Part shown: piece by piece, positions 41,170 through 48,865 of the stretch | Layout: each line of letters starts with the position of its first letter | Position numbering within the stretch: position 1 is the first letter of the stretch | Source: an uncultured Ruminiclostridium sp. | Lineage (GTDB): Bacteria; Bacillota; Clostridia; Oscillospirales; Ruminococcaceae | Direction: 5' to 3' | DNA length: 48,865 bases | NCBI GenBank assembly: GCA_910588335.1 | Contig: CAJUQV010000026.1 | Span: forward strand, 1-48,865 | Made by a program: the position numbers and the translations under genes | Notes under the pieces: generated by a model | Database searches by the model: none | What the model was told of the DNA's origin: nothing | The model's input: the letters and a program-made list of their open reading frames with translations, nothing else

Positions 41170-42144
41170 TTACTCAAAAGGATACCTGACTCCCCACTTA
41201 TCTCTCAGCGCGTCCATTATCCTTAACATTTTCACGGTTTCTTGATGTGGCATTTCCTCGGTTTGCGCAGCTCCGCACTCTATGGCCTTTACCGCCGCTT
41301 CCAGCTCATATTCAAAGCCTGTAATCTGCGGCGGCCTTTCCGTTACTTCTCTTTTTCCGCCTGCGCAAACGGTTATCTTTTCAATGTCTATTATAAAATC
41401 TGCCTCGATCCGTCCTTTGGTACCGTAAATCACGCCCCTTGAATCCATTTCCGACACCATACTGCTGCCCAGCACCGCCATTTTACCGCTTTTATAGGTC
41501 AGTACAAAAGCGTTCTGAAGGTCCACTCCTTTTTCGCTGATCTCCGCATTGGTATCAATTCTTTCCACCGGCTCGTTTATCGCCATGGAAGCAAAGTTCA
41601 GCGGATAAATTCCAACATCCAAAAGCGCACCTCCCGCAAGATCCGGCTCGGTAAGGCGCTTCACGTTTGTCATCTCGCCTCCTGTAAAGGCGGTGACCTG
41701 CGTTACTTCTCCAATGGCTCCGCTGTTCAGTATTTCGTTAAGCATTTTTTGAATCGGCTGGAATCTTGACCACATAGCTTCTCCCGCAAAAAGCCCCTTT
41801 TCCTCAGCTAAGGCGAATACTTTTTCAGCTTGCTCCGCGTTAACCGCCAAGGGTTTTTCCACCAGAACATGTTTCCCGTGGTTAAGGCACATCGTTGCGT
41901 TTTCGGCGTGAAAAGCGTGAGGCGTCGCAATATACACAAGATCCACATTTCCGTCGGCCGCCATTTCTTCGTAGCTTCCGTAAGCCTTTACGGCGCCGAA
42001 TTCCTCGGCAAAGGCTTTTGCTTTTTCGGCAGACCGGCTTGCAGCGGCGTAAAGAACGGCATATTCAGCATTGTTTACCGTAGCCGCCATTTTTCTCGCG
42101 ATTCCGCCTAATCCCAATATTGCAACGTTTATTTTTGTTTTCAT
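41170..42144 (-). CDS. Gfo/Idh/MocA family oxidoreductase
   Basis: A 324-residue NAD(P)-dependent dehydrogenase. The Rossmann domain starts VAILGLGGIARKMAATVN. Catalytic Lys lies in VLVEKPLAVN (about 95). The C-terminal substrate domain starts near 125 and has GGALLDVGIYPLNFASMA. Family members oxidise sugars, inositols or trans-dihydrodiols; the substrate here is unknown. AAGGAACGG lies upstream. It follows the TPM-domain gene by 20 bases on the same strand. Confidence 0.93.
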   Translation of the reverse strand: MKTKINVAILGLGGIARKMAATVNNAEYAVLYAAASRSAEKAKAFAEEFGAVKAYGSYEEMAADGNVDLVYIATPHAFHAENATMCLNHGKHVLVEKPLAVNAEQAEKVFALAEEKGLFAGEAMWSRFQPIQKMLNEILNSGAIGEVTQVTAFTGGEMTNVKRLTEPDLAGGALLDVGIYPLNFASMAINEPVERIDTNAEISEKGVDLQNAFVLTYKSGKMAVLGSSMVSEMDSRGVIYGTKGRIEADFIIDIEKITVCAGGKREVTERPPQITGFEYELEAAVKAIECGAAQTEEMPHQETVKMLRIMDALRDKWGVRYPFE

Positions 42145-42164
42145 TTTACAACCGTTCCTTTCTT

Positions 42165-42989
42165 TTATCTGTGCCTTCCGCCTCCGCCATGTCTTCCGCC
42201 TCCGCTGGATCTGTGAGTAGAGCTGCGTCCTCCTCCCCCTCCGCCGGAACCGCCGGAACTTCTGGGCGAATAAATTCTGTTGGTAAAATTACCTAAAAAC
42301 ACGTCATCAAACCTTTTATAAGAAAGCGTATTCCTGTTGATGTAAAAAGCTCCCGAAGGCTTTTCCAACTTATACTTTTTAATATTATTAAGAAAAATAA
42401 TTATCCCAACTATCAATGCTATAATTCCCATCACAAGCATTCCGGCAAAAAAATCCACCGCGTCTACCTCCGCGCCCATTACGTCAGTCTGGTGGTTCGC
42501 CTTGCCCATATCATAGTAATATTCGGCGGTATCAAGAAAATCCATTGCCGCCTGCGCAAAATTTCGTGAAATTATATTGTCATATGCGGAGTCCAAAAGC
42601 CGTTCTATTCTGTAATCACTGTAATAGTTTATACAAGCTCCGCTAGTGGAGATATAATCGTATTCCGTATCGTTGTTTATCAGAAACAGTATTCCGTCGG
42701 TATTTATTCCGCAAAGTCCGTCGTACATATCGTCGGCATACGCCACTGTGTGTTCATCGGTTTTCGGCTCTCCTATATTGTCGCAGACGCAGATAATAAT
42801 ATTGAAGCCGCTTTTTTCGGCAAAGCGCTCGGCCGTTTCCCTTACGGACTCTGAGTCTTCCTCGCTTAACCATAGGTTTTCGTCGATAATGTACACCTTC
42901 GGGTCGGCTTCGGCGCATACGCTTACCGCAAAAACAAGCGCAAAAATTGCTCCCAAAAGAGAAACCGTCAAATATTTATATTTTTTCAT
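42165..42989 (-). CDS. TPM-domain membrane protein with Gly/His-rich tail
   Basis: A 274-residue protein. The start at MKKYKYLT has GGAAAGGAAATT upstream. A signal peptide at 1-26 ends VCA|EA. The TPM (YgcG-like) domain is at about 30-150 (SGFNIIICVCDNIGEPKTDEHTVAYADDMYDGLCG, then GILFLINNDTEYDYIS). One TM helix lies near 193-215. The C-terminus is a Gly/Ser/His/Arg-rich tail (SGGGGGGRSSTHRSSGGGRHGGG). TPM domains can act as acid phosphatases or assist membrane complexes. It lies 32 bases after a zinc-ribbon protein gene, a pair that recurs in Firmicutes. Confidence 0.88.
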   Translation of the reverse strand: MKKYKYLTVSLLGAIFALVFAVSVCAEADPKVYIIDENLWLSEEDSESVRETAERFAEKSGFNIIICVCDNIGEPKTDEHTVAYADDMYDGLCGINTDGILFLINNDTEYDYISTSGACINYYSDYRIERLLDSAYDNIISRNFAQAAMDFLDTAEYYYDMGKANHQTDVMGAEVDAVDFFAGMLVMGIIALIVGIIIFLNNIKKYKLEKPSGAFYINRNTLSYKRFDDVFLGNFTNRIYSPRSSGGSGGGGGGRSSTHRSSGGGRHGGGGRHR

Positions 42990-43021
42990 TTTTATAATTT
43001 CCTTTCCTCTTTCTCCCACAA

Positions 43022-44131
43022 TCAGCATATGGCCATCAGAAACGATATTGCCGCCGCGGCAAGCAGAGGAATACCAAAACTGAACAAAGTCAATTTAAGC
43101 TTGTTTACGGGAAGCATACCGCCGTATTTTCCCGTTTGTCCGTTCATGGCGTAATAGTACATTTTTCCTTTATGATTATAGGATAAAAACCACATGGGAA
43201 GCATTACGTATTTCCAGCGAATACCCCTGAGAGCGTATCTTTCATTGGTATACGCAACGCGGGAATAGCCTTTCACGGAGCTTCTGAACTCCTCCTTGGC
43301 GGCGTCGATCATTCTTTTTTGCACTCTTTCGTATACCATCTCCTTTGAAACGTCGTATTTTTCCGCGCAATGCCCCGAAAGATAAGGCATTTCAAATTTC
43401 ACCAGCTCGGAATAATTAAACGGTTCGATACTTTCCATCAGTGCGTCATCGGCTTTCGAGGAGCCGTCGGCGGGAACGCCGTCAATATTTATTTTTCCCA
43501 CTCTTATTACCGAGTACTTGCTTTCTGTTTTGTAAATGTAATCTCCTCTTCTCACCGAACCCATGCTCTTATATCCGTCGGCGTTAATATTTCCTTCCAC
43601 TATGCCGTCCGCCAGCCAGAACGGAACATACAGCCCCTTTATTTTCTCCAACGTTTTTTGGCTTCTGAAATCCTTTTGCAGAAATATTTTGTGTTTTTTC
43701 GTCCATTGGTCAAAATCAGCCAAAGCCTGTTCCTTAGTTATCTTAAAGGGAATAATCATATCCGGGCAAAATTCGCCGCTCAGTCTTCCCGAAAGCACAA
43801 CGGGATTGTGACAATAATGACAGAAAGCTGAAGCGGAAAGCTCCGAATCGGTTATTACCTCAGCGCCGCAGGTAGGGCATACATACAGGTTGTTGTCCTT
43901 TGCGAATATTTTCTCGTTATTTTCGTCTCTGTCGTGTTCCTGTACCGCTTCGGCTTCGGGTTCTTCAAGGTCTTGCGTGAGTATTTCCATCGCCTTTGCG
44001 GTCATTGCTTCGATTTCGTCCTTGTTGAAACGGCCTCCGCAGTAATCGCAGTTAAAGCTTTGGGTTACAGTGTCAAACGCAAGTGGAGCGTTACAGCTCG
44101 GACACTTGTAGGCTATGGATTGATCGGGCAT
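43022..44131 (-). CDS. TFIIB-type zinc-ribbon membrane-tail protein
   Basis: A 369-residue protein of unknown function. Two zinc ribbons are present: CPSCNAPLAFDTVTQSFNCDYCG at 10-32 and CPTCGAEVI...FCHYCHNP near 85-110. The central domain (about 120-330) has IIPFKITKEQALADFDQW and KIKGLYVPFWLADG, seen in this family and sometimes mislabelled as PriA-like. A C-terminal hydrophobic helix (LTLFSFGIPLLAAAAISFLMA) anchors it. It is co-transcribed with the TPM gene. GAGGAAC precedes the ATG. Confidence 0.87.
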   Translation of the reverse strand: MPDQSIAYKCPSCNAPLAFDTVTQSFNCDYCGGRFNKDEIEAMTAKAMEILTQDLEEPEAEAVQEHDRDENNEKIFAKDNNLYVCPTCGAEVITDSELSASAFCHYCHNPVVLSGRLSGEFCPDMIIPFKITKEQALADFDQWTKKHKIFLQKDFRSQKTLEKIKGLYVPFWLADGIVEGNINADGYKSMGSVRRGDYIYKTESKYSVIRVGKINIDGVPADGSSKADDALMESIEPFNYSELVKFEMPYLSGHCAEKYDVSKEMVYERVQKRMIDAAKEEFRSSVKGYSRVAYTNERYALRGIRWKYVMLPMWFLSYNHKGKMYYYAMNGQTGKYGGMLPVNKLKLTLFSFGIPLLAAAAISFLMAIC

Positions 44132-44182
44132 TTGTGGTTCCTCATTTCCGATTTAACATTTCGTGTTTTATATGATATTATT

Positions 44183-44211
44183 ATTTTACATTATGACAAG
44201 CGGCTTGTCAA
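44183..44211 (-). promoter_or_regulatory. Promoter of the zinc-ribbon/TPM operon
   Basis: On the minus strand TTGACA (44206-44211), a 17-base spacer and TAAAAT (44183-44188). Confidence 0.8.
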
Positions 44212-44287
44212 GGGCTGTGTTTAATACTATTTGTAAATCATAATATAAACAAACGGAGATTTTTAGCGACATCCTTAAAATCCCCCC

Positions 44288-44316
44288 TTGACAATACCTA
44301 TTTTCGGTATTATAAT
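44288..44316 (+). promoter_or_regulatory. Consensus promoter of leuS
   Basis: Exact TTGACA at 44288-44293, a 17-base spacer and exact TATAAT at 44311-44316. The spacer contains the small palindrome ATACC...GGTAT. The leader is only about 30 bases, so no T-box is possible. Confidence 0.93.
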
Positions 44317-44351
44317 TAAAAAACAAGCAATCAAAAAAAGGAGCAGCTTAA

Positions 44352-46781
44352 ATGGAAAAAAAGTACGACTTTACCGCCATTGAACAAAAATGGCAGAAAT
44401 ACTGGGAGGAACACAACACCTTCCATGCCGAAAACAACAGCGATAAACCTAAATATTACGCTCTTGTGGAATTTCCTTATCCTTCGGGACAGGGTCTTCA
44501 CATAGGTCACCCGCGTCCCTATACCGCAATGGACATAGTGGCTCGTAAACGCAGATTACAGGGCTATAACGTACTGTTTCCAATGGGCTGGGACGCTTTC
44601 GGGCTTCCTACCGAAAATTACGCCATAAAAAATAAAATTCATCCCGCATTGGTTACCGAAAACAATATAAAAAGGTTTAAGAACCAACTTAAATCGTTGG
44701 GTCTTTCTTTCGACTGGGACAGAGAAGTAAACACCACCGATCCGGAATACTTTAAGTGGACCCAGTGGATATTCATCCAGCTCTTTAAAAAAGGTCTGGC
44801 ATATAAAAGCAAGATGGCCGTTAACTGGTGCACTTCCTGTAAGGTTGTGCTGGCTAACGAGGAAGTGGTGAACGGCTGCTGCGAGCGCTGCGGCGGCGAG
44901 GTTATCAGAAAGGAAAAATCCCAGTGGATGTTAAAGATAACCGAATATGCTCAAAGACTTCTTGACGATTTGGAACTTGTGGACTATCCCGAAAGGGTGA
45001 AGTCCTCCCAGATAAATTGGATCGGCCGCTCAACCGGCGCGGAGGTTAAATTTGAAACCTCGGCGGGCGATACCCTTACCGTTTACACCACACGTCCCGA
45101 TACCCTGTTCGGCGCCACCTATATGGTAATTTCCCCCGAACATCCTTATATAGAAAAATGGAGCAATAAACTTGACAACTTAGAGGAAATAAGGGATTAT
45201 CAGCAAAAAGCCGCAAAAAAATCCGACTTTGACCGCACTGAGCTTAATAAGGAAAAAACGGGAGTAAAGCTCGGCGGCGTAACCGCCGTAAATCCCGTAA
45301 ACGGAAAAGAAATCCCCATATTTATTTCCGACTATGTTCTGATGGGTTACGGAACAGGCGCGATTATGGCTGTTCCCGCCCATGACGAGCGCGACTACGA
45401 ATTCGCAAAAGTATTCGAACTGCCCATAATTGAAGTAGTAAAGGGCGGAGATATAACAAAAGCGGCTTTTACCGACTGCGCCACAGGAGTTATGACAAAC
45501 AGCGGATTTTTGGACGGGCTTTCCGTAGAGGACGCAAAGGTAAGAATAAAGGAATGGCTTGCCGAAAACGGAAAAGGGCACGAAAAGGTGAATTTTAAGC
45601 TCCGTGACTGGGTGTTCAGCCGCCAGCGCTATTGGGGCGAGCCCATCCCGTTGGTGTATTGCGAAAAATGCGGCTGGGTGCCCATTCCCGAAGAAGAACT
45701 GCCGCTGACTTTGCCCGACGTGGAAAGCTATATGCCCACCGATTCGGGAGAAAGCCCGTTGTCCACACTTGAAAGCTTTATAAACACCGCCTGTCCCCAC
45801 TGCGGCGGAAAAGCAAAGCGCGAAACCGACACTATGCCTCAATGGGCGGGTTCAAGCTGGTATTTCTTAAGATACTGCGATCCCGATTTCAAAGCGGGTG
45901 TGGCTTCAAAGGATGTTCTGGACTACTGGATGCCCGTTGACTGGTATAACGGCGGTATGGAGCATACCACGCTCCATCTGCTTTACAGCCGCTTCTGGCA
46001 CAAATTCCTTTACGATATAGGAGTGGTTAGCACTAAAGAACCTTATATGAAGCGAACCAGCCACGGAATGATATTGGGAAAGGATCCCGAAAATCCGGGA
46101 CAGTTCACTAAGATGTCCAAATCAAAAGGCAATGTGGTCAACCCCGATGACGTTGTAAAGGAATTCGGCGCGGATACGGTAAGACTTTACGAAATGTTTA
46201 TCGGAGATTTTGAAAAAGCCGCCCCTTGGCAGGAGGAAGGAATAAAAGGCTGCAAGCGTTTCCTTGACCGCGTATGGGGTCTGCGGGAACTTGTTTCCGA
46301 CGAAGAGCGGTACGGCAAGGAGCTTGAATCGGAAATGCACCGCACCGTTAAAAAAGTCGGCGAGGATATCGAAGGACTTAAATTCAACACTGCCATTGCC
46401 GCTCTTATGTCTCTCCTGAACAAATTTTACTCTTTGGGCAAAGTGACAAAGGGCGAATTCAAAAGCTTCCTTATCCTTCTTTACCCGTTTGCGCCCCATA
46501 TTTCCGAAGAACTGTACAGCGAAGTATGCGGCGAAGACGTAATAGATAATCAAAGCTGGTGCGAATACGACGAAGCTCTTTGCGTTGACGCCACCGTTGA
46601 AATAGCGGTTCAGATAAACGGAAAGGTGAAGGCAAAGCTTCAGGTGAGTGCGGGACTTGACAAAGACGCTCTTGTAAAAACTGCTTTGGATAACGCTGAA
46701 ATTATTAAGCTGATTGAAGGAAAACAGATAATAAAAAGCATCGGAGTCCCCGATAAATTAGTCAATATTGTTGTAAAATAA
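44352..46781 (+). CDS. leuS: Leucyl-tRNA synthetase
   Basis: An 809-residue class I synthetase charging tRNA-Leu. HIGH lies in GLHIGHPRPYTAMD (about 51-54). The editing (CP1) domain is at about 220-410 with TVYTTRPDTLFGATYMVISPEH and GTGAIMAVPAHDERDYEFA. KMSKS is in FTKMSKSKGNVVNPDD (about 590). A zinc-binding insertion has CEKCGW...CPHCGG. The anticodon and C-terminal domains end NIVVK. AGGAG precedes the ATG. Confidence 0.98.
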   Translation: MEKKYDFTAIEQKWQKYWEEHNTFHAENNSDKPKYYALVEFPYPSGQGLHIGHPRPYTAMDIVARKRRLQGYNVLFPMGWDAFGLPTENYAIKNKIHPALVTENNIKRFKNQLKSLGLSFDWDREVNTTDPEYFKWTQWIFIQLFKKGLAYKSKMAVNWCTSCKVVLANEEVVNGCCERCGGEVIRKEKSQWMLKITEYAQRLLDDLELVDYPERVKSSQINWIGRSTGAEVKFETSAGDTLTVYTTRPDTLFGATYMVISPEHPYIEKWSNKLDNLEEIRDYQQKAAKKSDFDRTELNKEKTGVKLGGVTAVNPVNGKEIPIFISDYVLMGYGTGAIMAVPAHDERDYEFAKVFELPIIEVVKGGDITKAAFTDCATGVMTNSGFLDGLSVEDAKVRIKEWLAENGKGHEKVNFKLRDWVFSRQRYWGEPIPLVYCEKCGWVPIPEEELPLTLPDVESYMPTDSGESPLSTLESFINTACPHCGGKAKRETDTMPQWAGSSWYFLRYCDPDFKAGVASKDVLDYWMPVDWYNGGMEHTTLHLLYSRFWHKFLYDIGVVSTKEPYMKRTSHGMILGKDPENPGQFTKMSKSKGNVVNPDDVVKEFGADTVRLYEMFIGDFEKAAPWQEEGIKGCKRFLDRVWGLRELVSDEERYGKELESEMHRTVKKVGEDIEGLKFNTAIAALMSLLNKFYSLGKVTKGEFKSFLILLYPFAPHISEELYSEVCGEDVIDNQSWCEYDEALCVDATVEIAVQINGKVKAKLQVSAGLDKDALVKTALDNAEIIKLIEGKQIIKSIGVPDKLVNIVVK

Positions 46782-46853
46782 CCGTCAATATTGACAAAAA
46801 TAATTAACTCTTTAATACAAAGTCACGATTTCACAATTTATTATATTATATTC

Positions 46854-46881
46854 TTGACTTTTTTATTATTTATGATATACT
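46854..46881 (+). promoter_or_regulatory. Promoter of the PadR-type gene
   Basis: TTGACT at 46854-46859, a 16-base spacer and TATACT at 46876-46881. Confidence 0.75.
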
Positions 46882-46903
46882 GATAGTTGCATATTGAGGA
46901 ATT

Positions 46904-46933
46904 AGACCGCATACTTTATTTTTTGCGCGGTCT
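46904..46933 (+). promoter_or_regulatory. Hairpin touching the padR ribosome site
   Basis: AGACCGC (46904-46910) pairs with GCGGTCT (46927-46933). AAAGGAG follows two bases later. It could modulate translation or be a binding site for the regulator itself. Confidence 0.45.
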
Positions 46934-46947
46934 GAAAGGAGAAAAAA

Positions 46948-47352
46948 ATGGGCATAAGAGAAAACTTCAAACGCGGCTCAATTGAAATGCTTATCCTTTT
47001 CTTGCTTACACAAGAGGATATGTACGGCTACCAGTTAGCGCAGGAGATCAATGAGAGAAGCGAAGGCCAATTTGACATCACCGAGGGATCAATGTACCCG
47101 ACCCTTTACCGACTGATCGAGAAAAACGCCATAAGCGATTATAAGAAACTCAGCGGAAAGCGCCGTACCAGAGTTTATTATCATATCGAAGAAGAAGGCG
47201 TCGAGCTTCTGGAAAAGATTAAGGAAGATTATCACGCAATCAACCAGGGCGTTGAAAAAATTCTGAGCGGAAAAAATGTTTCTTCGGCCGCCGCACCCAA
47301 GGCTCCGGCGAAAACCTCCACAAGAGGAAGAAAGAAAAAGACTCAGGAATAA
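46948..47352 (+). CDS. PadR-family transcriptional regulator
   Basis: A 134-residue winged-helix regulator. The PadR core is at about 10-85: GSIEMLILFLLTQEDMYGYQLAQEINER, then ITEGSMYPTLYRLIEKNAISDY, then GKRRTRVYYHIEEEGVELL. After residue 110 comes an Ala/Pro/Lys-rich basic tail (SSAAAPKAPAKTSTRGRKKK), unusual for the family and possibly DNA-binding. PadR genes usually precede the membrane protein or transporter they control; here a terminator follows at once. Confidence 0.92.
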   Translation: MGIRENFKRGSIEMLILFLLTQEDMYGYQLAQEINERSEGQFDITEGSMYPTLYRLIEKNAISDYKKLSGKRRTRVYYHIEEEGVELLEKIKEDYHAINQGVEKILSGKNVSSAAAPKAPAKTSTRGRKKKTQE

Positions 47353-47370
47353 CTTTTGACAGATTAGTAT

Positions 47371-47402
47371 AAAACCCGTGAAGCAATGACTTCACGGGTT
47401 TT
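47371..47402. terminator. Terminator of the PadR-type gene
   Basis: AAAACCCGTGAAG pairs perfectly with CTTCACGGGTTTT around a 6-base loop. The flanking A and T runs make it usable in both directions. Confidence 0.85.
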
Positions 47403-47475
47403 ATAAATTATCTGATTTTATTTTTATAACTGCTTTAAACAGACGTAATATTCACAATTTTAAAAGGGATTAGTA

Positions 47476-47721
47476 TAAGAAACTGTTCCAATAGGAATTG
47501 GCGCACGTCTTTTCGGCATATTTTGCCGCTGTCTTGCGTTTTGTCATTTGCTTTGCTGTCGGCGCGTCCTTGCGCCGACTTTGGGCAAATGACTAACACA
47601 TCGTGTGTTAAAAATACTTGACGGGCTTATCGCGTAAGCTGCCCGCCTGCGGATTTTTGCCTTGTCATCAACAAAATATGCTCGAAAATCCGCACACCAT
47701 TCCTATTGGAACAGTTTCTAA
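47476..47721. repeat. MITE-like element, family A copy 2 (long form)
   Basis: A 246-bp element with ends TAAGAAACTGTTCCAATAGG and, inward from the right, TTAGAAACTGTTCCAATAGG. It is the 4116-4280 element plus about 80 extra internal bases holding hairpins (GTCATTTGC...GCAAATGAC enclosing TCGGCGCG...CGCGCCGA-like arms). It ends 1-2 bases from the erm stop codon. TAAAAGGGATTAGTAT, a family C end, abuts its left side. Confidence 0.88.
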
Positions 47722-47722
47722 A

Positions 47723-48487
47723 TTACTTTTTTCCGTATTTACACCAGCATCGAAAAAGACAAAGCCACTGCACATAAGAAATATCACCCGTCGGCGGTAA
47801 TGGAGGCAGTTTTTCCAGCTTCAATGCGACTGAAACCTGCTTGGGAGTCAGCAGTCTGTATAAACCCCTCACCCCGTTTTTCCCATGCTCCAAAAAATTC
47901 TTATACTGTTGTTTCAGAAAATAAGGAATATCGAATTTTTCCTTTCTTTTCAGTTCCAACATCACCACATCAACTTTAGGTGCGGGATGAAAATCCTGTC
48001 TGTTAAAATACCATATTATTTTTGAATTGAAAAAAGGCTTTAAAGTCAATGAAGACAAACTATCCTTAGGCAGTCCGCAGAAGCGTTTTGCCGCGCCCTT
48101 TTCCATAATAAGCCACATCTCGTCGGGCAAATTCTCCGACTGAGTCAATTTACGCACAATTTCCGTCGTTTTCGAAAAAGGAATATTGGCAAATACCTTA
48201 TACGGAATATCCGGCAGGGCGAATTTCAGAAAATCGCCGCAGTAAAGCCGAACGTTTCCGTTAATCTGCGGTCTTAGCTTAAGATAAAGCTCATAATCTA
48301 TTTCATAAGACAACACCTTGCACTTTTCGGAAAGAGCCTTTGTAATATGGCCTTTTCCCGCGCCAATTTCAAGCACCGTATCATTTTGAGATATGGTGGT
48401 TTTGGATATAAGCCTGTTAATGATTTTTCGGCTTGTCAAAAAATTCTGAGATATTGAATACGATTTTTTTCCGTTTTTTTCGGACAT
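47723..48487 (-). CDS. erm: Erm-type 23S rRNA adenine N6-methyltransferase
   Basis: A 254-residue enzyme predicted to methylate the 23S rRNA adenine in the macrolide-lincosamide-streptogramin B site. The start at MSEKNGKK has GAGGTG 8 bases upstream; earlier ATGs lack context. It has SQNFLTSRKIINRL (12-25), SAM motif VLEIGAGKGHITKAL, and catalytic ANIPFSKTTEIVRKL, the NIPF form typical of Erm rather than the NLPYY of RsmA. It then has LIMEKGAAKRFCG, and FHPAPKVDVVMLEL near 180. The allele class cannot be named by eye. Upstream are a leader ORF and attenuator. No transposase or plasmid gene flanks it, only a MITE. Confidence 0.92.
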   Translation of the reverse strand: MSEKNGKKSYSISQNFLTSRKIINRLISKTTISQNDTVLEIGAGKGHITKALSEKCKVLSYEIDYELYLKLRPQINGNVRLYCGDFLKFALPDIPYKVFANIPFSKTTEIVRKLTQSENLPDEMWLIMEKGAAKRFCGLPKDSLSSLTLKPFFNSKIIWYFNRQDFHPAPKVDVVMLELKRKEKFDIPYFLKQQYKNFLEHGKNGVRGLYRLLTPKQVSVALKLEKLPPLPPTGDISYVQWLCLFRCWCKYGKK

Positions 48488-48524
48488 AAAAAATACACCT
48501 CTTTCGCATAATTTCATAAGACGC

Positions 48525-48588
48525 AAAAAGGTATAGTTACACCACACCGAAAACAGAAAATTTTTATCGGTGTAAAATATAACTATAC
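48525..48588 (-). promoter_or_regulatory. Attenuator hairpin between leader ORF and erm
   Basis: On the minus strand GTATAGTTA (48580-48588) pairs with TAACTATAC (48531-48539), and the inner ACACCGA/TCGGTGT (48567-48573 with 48544-48550) extends the stem. CCTTTTTGCG follows (T-run at 48525-48529), so it can act as a terminator. The loop carries AATTTTCTGT, complementary to the 5' end of the transcript (48646-48655). The leader TACACCT is complementary to the erm ribosome site AGGTGTA. Confidence 0.8.
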
Positions 48589-48592
48589 GATT

Positions 48593-48622
48593 TTAACGAA
48601 TACGAAATATGCAAATCAACAT
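48593..48622 (-). CDS. Erm leader peptide, nine residues
   Basis: Reads MLICIFRIR then TAA, with AAAGAGGT 6 bases before the ATG. The closing Arg-Ile-Arg fits the +X+ motif of macrolide-dependent ribosome arrest known from ErmD-type leaders (Arg-Leu-Arg). A ribosome stalled with Ile8 in the P site would reach the first bases of the attenuator stem, which begins 4 bases after the stop codon. Confidence 0.8.
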   Translation of the reverse strand: MLICIFRIR

Positions 48623-48658
48623 AGGTGTACCTCTTTTGGTTTTTTAATTTTCTGTAAT

Positions 48659-48687
48659 AGTATAGCATATTTCGGCTACGATGTCAA
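48659..48687 (-). promoter_or_regulatory. Promoter of the erm leader transcript
   Basis: On the minus strand TTGACA (48682-48687), a 17-base spacer and TATACT (48659-48664). Start is expected near 48652, about 30 bases before the leader ATG. Confidence 0.9.
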
Positions 48688-48796
48688 GAAAAATTTTAAG
48701 GTATTGCCTCACAATTATTGCCGCCGAATTGAAGCATTGCGCTTACAGGTTATTAAAAATTGGAAAAATGGTTTTTAATCGGTTAACAGTACTTGG

Positions 48797-48853
48797 AGTG
48801 TAATAACCATTTTGACTACGATTTTATCCTGTGTCAAAATGGTTATTAGTATA
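48797..48853. repeat. Family C hairpin at the window edge
   Basis: AATAACCATTTTGAC pairs perfectly with GTCAAAATGGTTATT. It is preceded by AGTACTTGGAGTGTAAT (the family linker) and followed by AGTATAA. The element starts near 48760 and may continue past the window. Confidence 0.7.
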
Positions 48854-48865
48854 AAGATGAAAAAA

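Noticed and set aside
43022..44131. Replication restart helicase PriA
   Set aside because: Only the zinc-ribbon spacing is reminiscent; there is no helicase motif and the protein ends in a membrane helix.
47723..48487. Second RsmA/KsgA instead of Erm
   Set aside because: The catalytic motif is NIPF rather than NLPYY, an RsmA with NLPYY is already present at 23820-24689, and the leader ORF with attenuator is characteristic of erm.

Overview
The window looks like chromosome from a low-to-mid-GC Gram-positive anaerobe of the class Clostridia (Bacillota), probably of the gut type. The grounds are AGGAGG-type ribosome binding sites, consensus sigma-A promoters, a lipobox-containing secretome, an NxDTG-type sorting tail, a PucR regulator, a YerC/TrpR-like protein, FtsEX with an M23 hydrolase, and BioY/BirA. 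I cannot fix the genus from sequence alone. I see no rRNA, tRNA, CRISPR array, complete insertion sequence or prophage.

Layout. 1-5.4 kb: a wall-anchored protein, a minus-strand ftsE-ftsX-M23 hydrolase operon, and a PucR-type regulator. 5.4-8.0 kb: metG with a consensus promoter and a long leader. 8.0-9.9 kb: an AT-richer island with an XRE regulator divergent from two zinc-ribbon membrane proteins. 10.0-13.1 kb: a birA-bioY operon with a BirA-box-like operator on its promoter, divergent from a TrpR-like regulator plus methyltransferase. 13.1-18.9 kb: Hsp33, two immunity-like proteins (SUFU and YwqG/DUF1963), PTS enzyme I and a small HhH protein. 19.3-23.6 kb: a cyclophilin lipoprotein, a small membrane protein, a TetR regulator and an OmpR-type two-component pair, with gaps rich in structured repeats. 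23.8-31.8 kb (minus): RsmA, a dCache chemoreceptor, and an operon of split-CheW protein, clostripain-like lipoprotein and NarL regulator. 31.9-44.1 kb: a fucose/arabinose-isomerase-like protein, Maf and pyrophosphatase, an ABC exporter, acyl-CoA ligase and DprA, an XRE-cupin regulator, endonuclease III, a Gfo/Idh oxidoreductase, and a TPM plus zinc-ribbon pair. 44.3-48.9 kb: leuS, a PadR regulator and an Erm rRNA methyltransferase with an attenuator leader.

The most striking signals are non-coding. First, the erm gene has a complete regulatory leader: a consensus promoter, a nine-codon ORF ending in Arg-Ile-Arg (the +X+ macrolide-arrest type), and competing hairpins, one followed by a T-run. 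Second, the intergenic spaces are seeded with at least five repeat families. They are a double-hairpin family with a conserved linker and compensatory stem changes, two MITE-like families with different terminal inverted repeats, a 102-bp tandem repeat, and a GCCGGA-ended element that tends to follow the double hairpins. No transposase in the window explains them. Third, two MITE copies lie inside the predicted 5' leader of the CheW/clostripain/NarL operon, and the nearby chemoreceptor start region can form two mutually exclusive hairpins.

Functional assignments rest on motifs recognised by eye. No database search was run, so family names are strong for the housekeeping genes and tentative where stated.
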